Shown here: one piece after another, positions 57,801 to 64,000 of the stretch
Numbering within the stretch: position 1 is the stretch's first letter
Layout of the letters: each line of letters opens with the position of its first letter
Assembly (NCBI RefSeq): GCF_037975245.1
Contig: NC_092579.1
Location: 21,956,666 to 22,020,665 of the forward strand
Direction: 5' to 3'
Source of the DNA: Apostichopus japonicus
Lineage: Eukaryota; Echinodermata; Holothuroidea; Aspidochirotida; Stichopodidae
DNA: 64,000 bases
The notes under the pieces: generated by a model
Seen by the model: the letters and a program-made list of their open reading frames with translations, nothing else
The model's database searches: none
Told to the model about the DNA's origin: nothing
Program-made: the position numbers and the translations under genes

Positions 57801-60262
57801 TTCCTAAACCATCTTTGTATGTGCTGCAAATAGAAAGAAAGGCACATTAAACAGCTTTATTCATAACTATTGGCAAGTTATTTATGGTGATGTCATTCAC
57901 ATGGAATGTTATTCTGTCCCAGCACTTCAGGTGACCTAGTGTCAAAGCACTATAGTACCTTATATTAAGATTTATACAAGAGTAACTTGTAGTATCTCTC
58001 AGTAGAAAGTGGGCTTGTCTCAGCAGGGTTTGATAAGTTGTAATTGTTAAAGATTGCAATGAATTTATCTTATTGTCAAACACCTTTGTGAGTCAACACC
58101 ATGACTTTGGACACCATGACTTTGTTCACCATGGGATATGGAGTTTTGATATACCTTTGTGGGTGCACATTGGGCAGAGAGGATGAGGCGAGCCTTTGGG
58201 CATGGGGTGACGTGGGATGATGGAATAAGTATGGGTTATTTGGATGGGTTGACCAAGTGTTTTTTCTCAAAGGTACCCATAAAAATGTTAACTTTTTACA
58301 TGAACTTGTATTAATATCGATTGATTTGGTCACAAAGGTGAGTGCCAAGTGTATGTGTGAGTTTTATATTTTCTTTTTCTCATATATTTATCTTAGCTAA
58401 TAATTGTGAAATTTTCCTCTACTCATCATATAATCTTTGTAGAAATGGATATATTTTAAAGGCAAGAAAGGTACATGGTGACAGTTAGATGTTTTGTTTA
58501 GAGAGAGATAACTATTGTTTAGAAATGGGTTCTGTAGATCTATGTGACACAGAAATGTTAAAGTATATTACTATTTCCTGTCATATAACTCAGAAGATTC
58601 GTACAGGCAGCATGTCCGAGATAGTGTTAAGTCATCTGAAGGTGACCATAATTGAAATTGCAAATATTGCTAGAAAGAATTGCCAGTACCTCATATGAGT
58701 TTTTACTTGAAAAAAGTTCTTTATATAGAGAGAACTCAGGATCAAAACAAAACAGGGACAAATATTATCAGAACAAAATGGATATTGGAGGTAAAAAATA
58801 TGAGCAATTTGCAAGGTTTTCTGGGTATTTTTTTTTTTGTCTGACTGCTTCAGGTTTGTATAGATTACCATTGGCTACATAAGCTGATTCTAATATTGTG
58901 ATCAATAAATCATTAATGGGATTGACTTCCCATGGTAGTCCAGGTCAACGGTCGGTAAAACTTCTGAAAGATATACTCATAATCAATGATGAGGAATGAA
59001 AAACACATGTAAAATAAAGTAACAAATAAAATGTAAAATTAGAATATGTAAACAAGTTTGAAACAATTCTAATCAATTCAAGACAATTTCTGCATAAATA
59101 TTTATACAGCATTAGATTTCATCGTAGTAGGTAAAGGTGTTATGCTTTCATAGTTAGAGAGAGATGATAGTATAAATAGAGTTTATGTCTACCATAAAGT
59201 AAATTTATCCTCAACCAAAAAACGCAGAGATTTAATATTACATTTATTAAAGACAAAATGAATGTTTCCTCTTCAAAATGTTATGGTATGTTATGGAGTA
59301 ATGTTTTATGTATTTTGGTTCATGTCATATTTGTTTCGTTTGATATTTAGGATTAGTTGACAACAAGTTACAACTGACGAAAACCAAAGCAAATTCCAAA
59401 TCAAAGTGAGACGTTTTCCTTGATAAGTAAAAACGTGTCGTAGGTTTGATGTGTATTATTGTGGTTATATTTAGTAGATGTGTATGATTTTGTGAAATAT
59501 GTTTGAATTTATTTTTTAATTCGTTTATTTTGTTTGTATGGTTGTTTGATTTGACTTTGGAAGCATGAAATACTTTAAATTGTGATATTCATAGAACATT
59601 CAAGGAACTTGATGTGATCTTCTTTTTTTGTACTGAAGGAGATAATAAAATGAATTCTAATTTTTAATAAAGAAAGGCTTAAAACAGGATAGATGTGCTG
59701 GCCTCCAGGCTCCAGAAGGTACAAGTAAAACTTAAGTCACTTTATCAATTGCTGCAAATTGCATCATTCATCCCGAAGGTTATATGTAAATTTGTTGCAT
59801 ACGTTAGGAAATTGTTGGAAGCATTGTGGAGTTACTAATAAACGCTTTTTTCCTTCTTTTAAGACGTTAACTTAAACTTCTCATTGTGTTTTAACATATT
59901 TTATGAAAATAATTAATAAGAAAAACTAACAATATTGCTCGTTCTAAAGGGTTTCTTTTCGGGGAATCTTTAGATTGCAAGTACAGCAAGTTGTTTGTTA
60001 TATGTGATTTTCTTTATGAACAGGGAAGTTTGACATTGTTAAATTTTCTTATGTGTGCTTGATACTTAAAATGGAAAGATGATTTCTGTGGACAAAACGT
60101 TTTACAAGGGGAAACCTTCAGTTTTACAGATAAATTTTGTTTCCGAGCTTTCTGTGGAAACAGAGCAGTACAAATACAATGTCAGCAATAACATAAAAAA
60201 GAAGGTTGTATTTACGTAGAAGATTTTATGAGAAAATGTAAATAAAATTATTCAACTGTATT
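54893..60262 (+). other. Probable long 3' UTR and downstream flank of raptor
   Basis: No coding homology. It is AT-rich with several AATAAA sites (for example 55561 and near 56168, 59668 and 59840). It carries no SINE or MITE seen elsewhere in the window, unlike the introns, which would fit a transcribed and constrained 3' UTR. Poly-C and poly-G runs occur at about 57053 and 57590. The real transcript end cannot be fixed from sequence. Confidence 0.4.
60241..60246 (+). terminator. Candidate distal polyadenylation signal AATAAA
   Basis: AATAAA overlaps TGTAAATA (60238-60244 region) and is followed within 25 bases by a T/GT-rich stretch (CTGTATTTCTGTCGCGTTTT). That is a good arrangement for cleavage near 60262. 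Earlier AATAAA sites are also possible. Confidence 0.3.
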
Positions 60263-63200
60263 TCTGTCGCGTTTTTTCTTATCCTCCCTTTATATGGTAA
60301 TGAGAAGTTCATTTGATTGTTGATACAAGGAAGTGAAAGGTTGCATCATTAAACCCGGGAAAGGGGTATAATGTTTGCAACGCAGTGGAATCACCCCTCG
60401 GGGTGACCCTGTTCGCGCCTCATAATTCCTGTTTGTGGTTTCAAATAACAGGTACGGTATAGTGTGGTAGGGAAGGGGTTATAACGGGTACAAGCTTCAC
60501 CTAACCTTAACCCCAACCCGCAAAGAAAACAACTAGATCCATTCAGAATTCAACTTTGAAATGCACACTCCCAGTTTGCAAGGGCCGTGCGTATTGCTTC
60601 GTATACAGATATTCTGAGGGAGTTGGTCTCCCGTTCTTTCATTCTTCCTACCCTAACTCCACTCACTCCCTTACGCCCCTCGCTCCCTTTCTACCCCGCC
60701 CCTCCCTCTCCACCCAACACGAGAAAACGACTTCGATAATGTCAGATAGGCTTGTTGTTTTCTGTTACCTTAAAAAAAAAGCGTCCATTCTTTAAAGATA
60801 GTTTGTTGTTGACACAGCTGAAAAATGTCGTCACTGATAGAGGAAAACCGCAAAAGTCTTTGACTAAAATAACTAACCATGTTTATGTTAGATCAGGCAT
60901 ATTTTGTCACTTGCGTAAATATCAGAATTAAAATAATAATAGTCTAGCCCGGTGAGTCATACCTCGAAAAATGTTGTTTGCTAAAAGGTGGATCCTGTTG
61001 ACAACCTAATGGTGAAAGGATTCCACTTAAACAAACAAAGATTGTCAATGTTTGAGTTATTTTGAAAATTTGGTGATAAACTAGATTATAAAGACCGCTT
61101 CATTGAGTATGTCAGATCCATCATAATCCATCAATAATTTGGTTGCCATAAAAATATAACTTTTATGAAGTATGATCGCTTCTACAAGTAGTGGGGGGAG
61201 GGGGGTTGACGCATTATCACTGACATGGAGTTTAACTGAATACCGTCCTTTGGGTGGGCAAAAGACGCCCGCCACTCCAGAGAGGCTTTCAAAGCCTTGT
61301 TAATACGTTTTGGAAACATTCAAACCAGACGGTACTGGCCTTAGTGATCTTCCTAATGAGAACTTCAATCAACAAGAACTGATAAATCCACCCCCCCCCC
61401 CCCTCTTCTTCCCCTAAAATCAAAACCACAATTTACTTTAATTTGTCACAAACATCACTCAAATTCAACTAATATGTTGCAGTCATATATTTCAAATAAT
61501 TACAAAAGAAAAATCGATCAATTAACTTCATAGTCAATAAAAACGGAATCCTGTAGTTTCACGCCGGTTACGTCATAGTGACGTCATTTTCAATCATATC
61601 ATATCCAAAATATTGTCCGGTACTATTTCGTTTTCCATCAGAGGTACACATGCCGGTGGAATACTGTCCACTAATGTGGTAACCAGTTGTTTGCCCAGAA
61701 TCTATTACACAAAACAGATGATGACAAAGATGGCACGTACCTGCTTCCGTATGATTGTGAGTGTTTCAATCAACTAGAGTTTATGAAAACGGAAGAAAAT
61801 TATGTTTTTAATGAAATTTATACATGCAGGGTTAACTTAAGTTATGCGTCTGATATTGCTGGTAGTTCCTCTATCCAGCATCAGTTCAATTTTGTCAATA
61901 TTTTTGGTCTCATAATTCACTCCCGAGAAAATAATATTATTGCCTCACACTTCTCCCGACAGTACGAATATCGAACTTTTCGCGTCGTTTTTCGGTCTAA
62001 TATCTCCTCAATTTTGACTTCTGTGGGAGAAACGGTCGAAAACTCGGCGTCAAGTGATCGAGAAAAATATCGAAAAGGCAATTTATGATCTTCTGCAATA
62101 AACTTTCAGCATTTGAATAGAAAATTATGAACTTTTCACATTTTCCGAAATTGAGTTTACTCAGCTACAAATAGGCCAAAGCGATTTTAGTGGACCTTAT
62201 GTTACAAGTTACAATACATAATGGGTAAGGGGCCTTCCATGCTTTACGTTGCTAAAATTAAACAAGTAGTTTCGTTTTAATGAAAGTCGATGAAATCATA
62301 TAAACAAATCTGTGCATGAGCTAGTGTGTCCTTTATCATGGCCAAACATTAAAATAACCAGAATGCACGTATTTTAGAAAATATTGGAACTTTTCTATAT
62401 TTTACGGAGGCCATGACGTACCGTTGCTAAAAGTTGTTTTAGCATTATGCATACACGCTTTGCAAAACTCCAAATCAAGTATCGTGCGGTCATTTTAAGC
62501 TGATACTTGCCACAATGGATATCACGTGATCAAATGATGGTTCGACCAAAGCTTGGTGAGGACCTGATGAATATTAATTAGTAGGCGGGGCTTAGCATTT
62601 GAAACATAACTACAGCTTTTTTCAAATCTCATTTAGGACGACTTATTAGGTCCCCCTGGTAACATCATTTACCCCCCCCCCCGATTCTCCCCTAACCTTC
62701 CTCACACTCACCGCTTCTCTTACACCTAATATATGAGATATCTTCATAACGCGTGATGATCTAAGGTAAATATGGGAAACATGACAATGACCGTGTCAAA
62801 CTCAATTTCAAGATTACTAGCGATCAATTCGCTCAATTTGTTTCCAAAAATGTTAAAAAGGGACATGAATTCCTCCTCATTCATTCATTTTATTTGAGCA
62901 TGTTGAACGCTTGCGATAACATGTCATTACGAATCATTGCAGACGCTCACTCAAACCGTTAAAAAATACCGCCCTTCTCTTCCTACACTGCACTCCCAAC
63001 AGTGGCGGAGCGTCCATGCCCCCCCCCCCCCGACGGACTCAAATGGACTGCTGGCGCCCTTTTCAGCTATTTTGAAATCTCTTATTGAATTAATTATCAG
63101 CCCCCTGGTTACATCGTCATTTATCCCTCCTCATCCTTCCCTACCCTTCTTCAGCTCACGCACTTCGCTACTATGGTTTAAAAAAATCAGCGAGTGCAGG
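60263..63200. other. Intergenic DNA with no recognised gene
   Basis: No protein similarity seen. It contains C-rich stretches (60650-60715, 61391-61402, 62671-62681, 63018-63030), a CACCCCTCGGGGTG palindrome near 60395-60408, a double CRE-like site and two loosely similar segments (62630-62725 and 63075-63170) sharing CCCCCTGGTAACATCATTTA-type sequence. Confidence 0.55.
61568..61586. promoter_or_regulatory. Two tandem CRE-like sites
   Basis: TTACGTCA (61568-61575) and a full palindromic CRE TGACGTCA (61579-61586) lie 11 bases apart, about one helical turn. CREB/ATF factors bind such sites. No gene start nearby could be confirmed; an open frame without homology begins about 100 bases downstream. 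Confidence 0.4.
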
Positions 63201-63214
63201 CAGTAAAAAAAAAA

Positions 63215-63930
63215 GTAAGACCGAAAAACTTTTACGACGAATAAAGGCTTAAACCTTTTCTTGTCCCTGAAAGTTTTTAGATTTTTCTATTGTTCCTCTC
63301 GACGCATCTTGCCAGTGATACGTGATGTCAAAGCAGTCAAATCAAACTTTTGTTTGTCATCTTGGGTTTTATCTTGACATTTATGAATAAATGGGTCAGT
63401 TTTGGCAAAAACTGCAGGAGTTACGTACGTACCCATTACGGTTTCATTAGGTGAAAAAAACTTTTGTTGTGTGGGGGCGTGGGGGCAAAAAACCTGATTT
63501 GCAGTTTTTCCAAAACTGACTCAAAATCGACCCAAAATCGATTTCCTCCAAATGACGTAACAGGGAGTAATCGATGCTCAGGAGCCCAAATCTGCAACTC
63601 CCAGGTCCATATCTGCTTCCGTTCGGGAGATACGTTGTCCGAAAGGATTAGACAGAAATACGTGCTCTTTATAGGTGCACAATTTGGAAAAACCCCCTCT
63701 TTTCAGCCCCCTCTCTTGTCCTCTCTGAAACACCCATCGACATTAAAATTAGACGTGGAGTAGAAGACACCCTTGTCTTTGTTATACACCAATTTTGTGT
63801 AATTATCTGACCGGGAAAGGCTTCTTTCGCTCAGTTTGCAACTTCAGGGGAACAATAGAAAAGCGGAAAACTTTTAGGGACAACAAAAGGTTTTAAGCCT
63901 TTGTTCGTCGTAAAAGTTTTTCGGTCTAAC
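63215..63930. mobile_element. Terminal-inverted-repeat element, 716 bp, with internal hairpin
   Basis: The left arm (63215-63296) and the reverse of the right arm (63849-63930) match over about 82 bases with few differences. They share GACCGAAAAACTTTTACGAC, AAAGGCTTAAA and TCTATTGTTCC. A second inverted pair lies inside: GTCAGTTTTGGCAAAAACTG (from 63395) against CAGTTTTTCCAAAACTGAC (63502-63520). No transposase frame, so a MITE or foldback element. A-rich and T-rich runs blur the outer edges, and I cannot define a target duplication. Confidence 0.8.
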
Positions 63931-64000
63931 TTTTTTAAGTTTGAGGTGAAAAAATTTTTTGTCGCAAAAGCGATAAATGTGTATCTTTTCTGGTAGTTCG

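Noticed and set aside
61687-62088. 133-codon open frame downstream of the CRE-like sites
   Set aside because: It begins at TTG rather than ATG, the first in-frame ATG leaves about 100 residues, and I recognise no domain. It could be an exon of an unknown gene but I cannot support that.

Overview
This is eukaryotic nuclear DNA from an animal. It is AT-rich and interrupted by long introns, microsatellites, homopolymer G/C tracts, tRNA-derived SINEs and small DNA transposons. One gene dominates: a complete raptor gene (RPTOR, the substrate-recruiting subunit of the TOR complex 1 kinase) on the plus strand. I read it as 32 coding exons from 12414 to 54892, all with GT-AG introns and matching phases. 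The exons join into 1322 codons plus a stop; human raptor is 1335 residues. Sequence similarity to vertebrate raptor is high along its whole length. With the repeat content, this suggests a marine invertebrate deuterostome, plausibly an echinoderm such as a sea cucumber. That is inference; no taxonomic marker is present.

Layout. 1-5900: AT-rich non-coding DNA with TA microsatellites and an 80-bp minisatellite. 5923-6181: a speculative divergent promoter and first exon on the minus strand (good start context, a splice donor and an NRF1-like site upstream). 6200-12400: no recognisable gene. 12414-54892: raptor. Its exons encode, in order, the caspase-like RNC domain (about residues 40-230), the alpha-solenoid (about 240-700), a phosphorylated linker (about 700-950) and a seven-bladed WD40 propeller (about 990-1322). 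54893 to about 60262: probable long AT-rich 3' UTR or downstream flank. 60263-64000: intergenic DNA with a double CRE-like site and a 716-bp terminal-inverted-repeat element.

The introns carry most of the mobile DNA. It includes two nearly identical hAT-like MITE copies in opposite orientation, each with an 8-bp target duplication; one has a palindromic element nested inside it. Intron 2 holds a decayed Penelope-like retroelement piece with a GIY-YIG nuclease relic and a hammerhead-like motif. There are also several SINE families, a 41-bp minisatellite, a 0.5-kb TCTG-type microsatellite and another terminal-inverted-repeat element.

Functionally the window describes one housekeeping signalling gene. 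The sites through which AMPK inhibits vertebrate raptor, and the proline-directed site in the linker, have clear sequence counterparts here. The TOR-AMPK link therefore appears intact. I found no undescribed multi-gene system; the most novel material is the transposon set inside the raptor introns.
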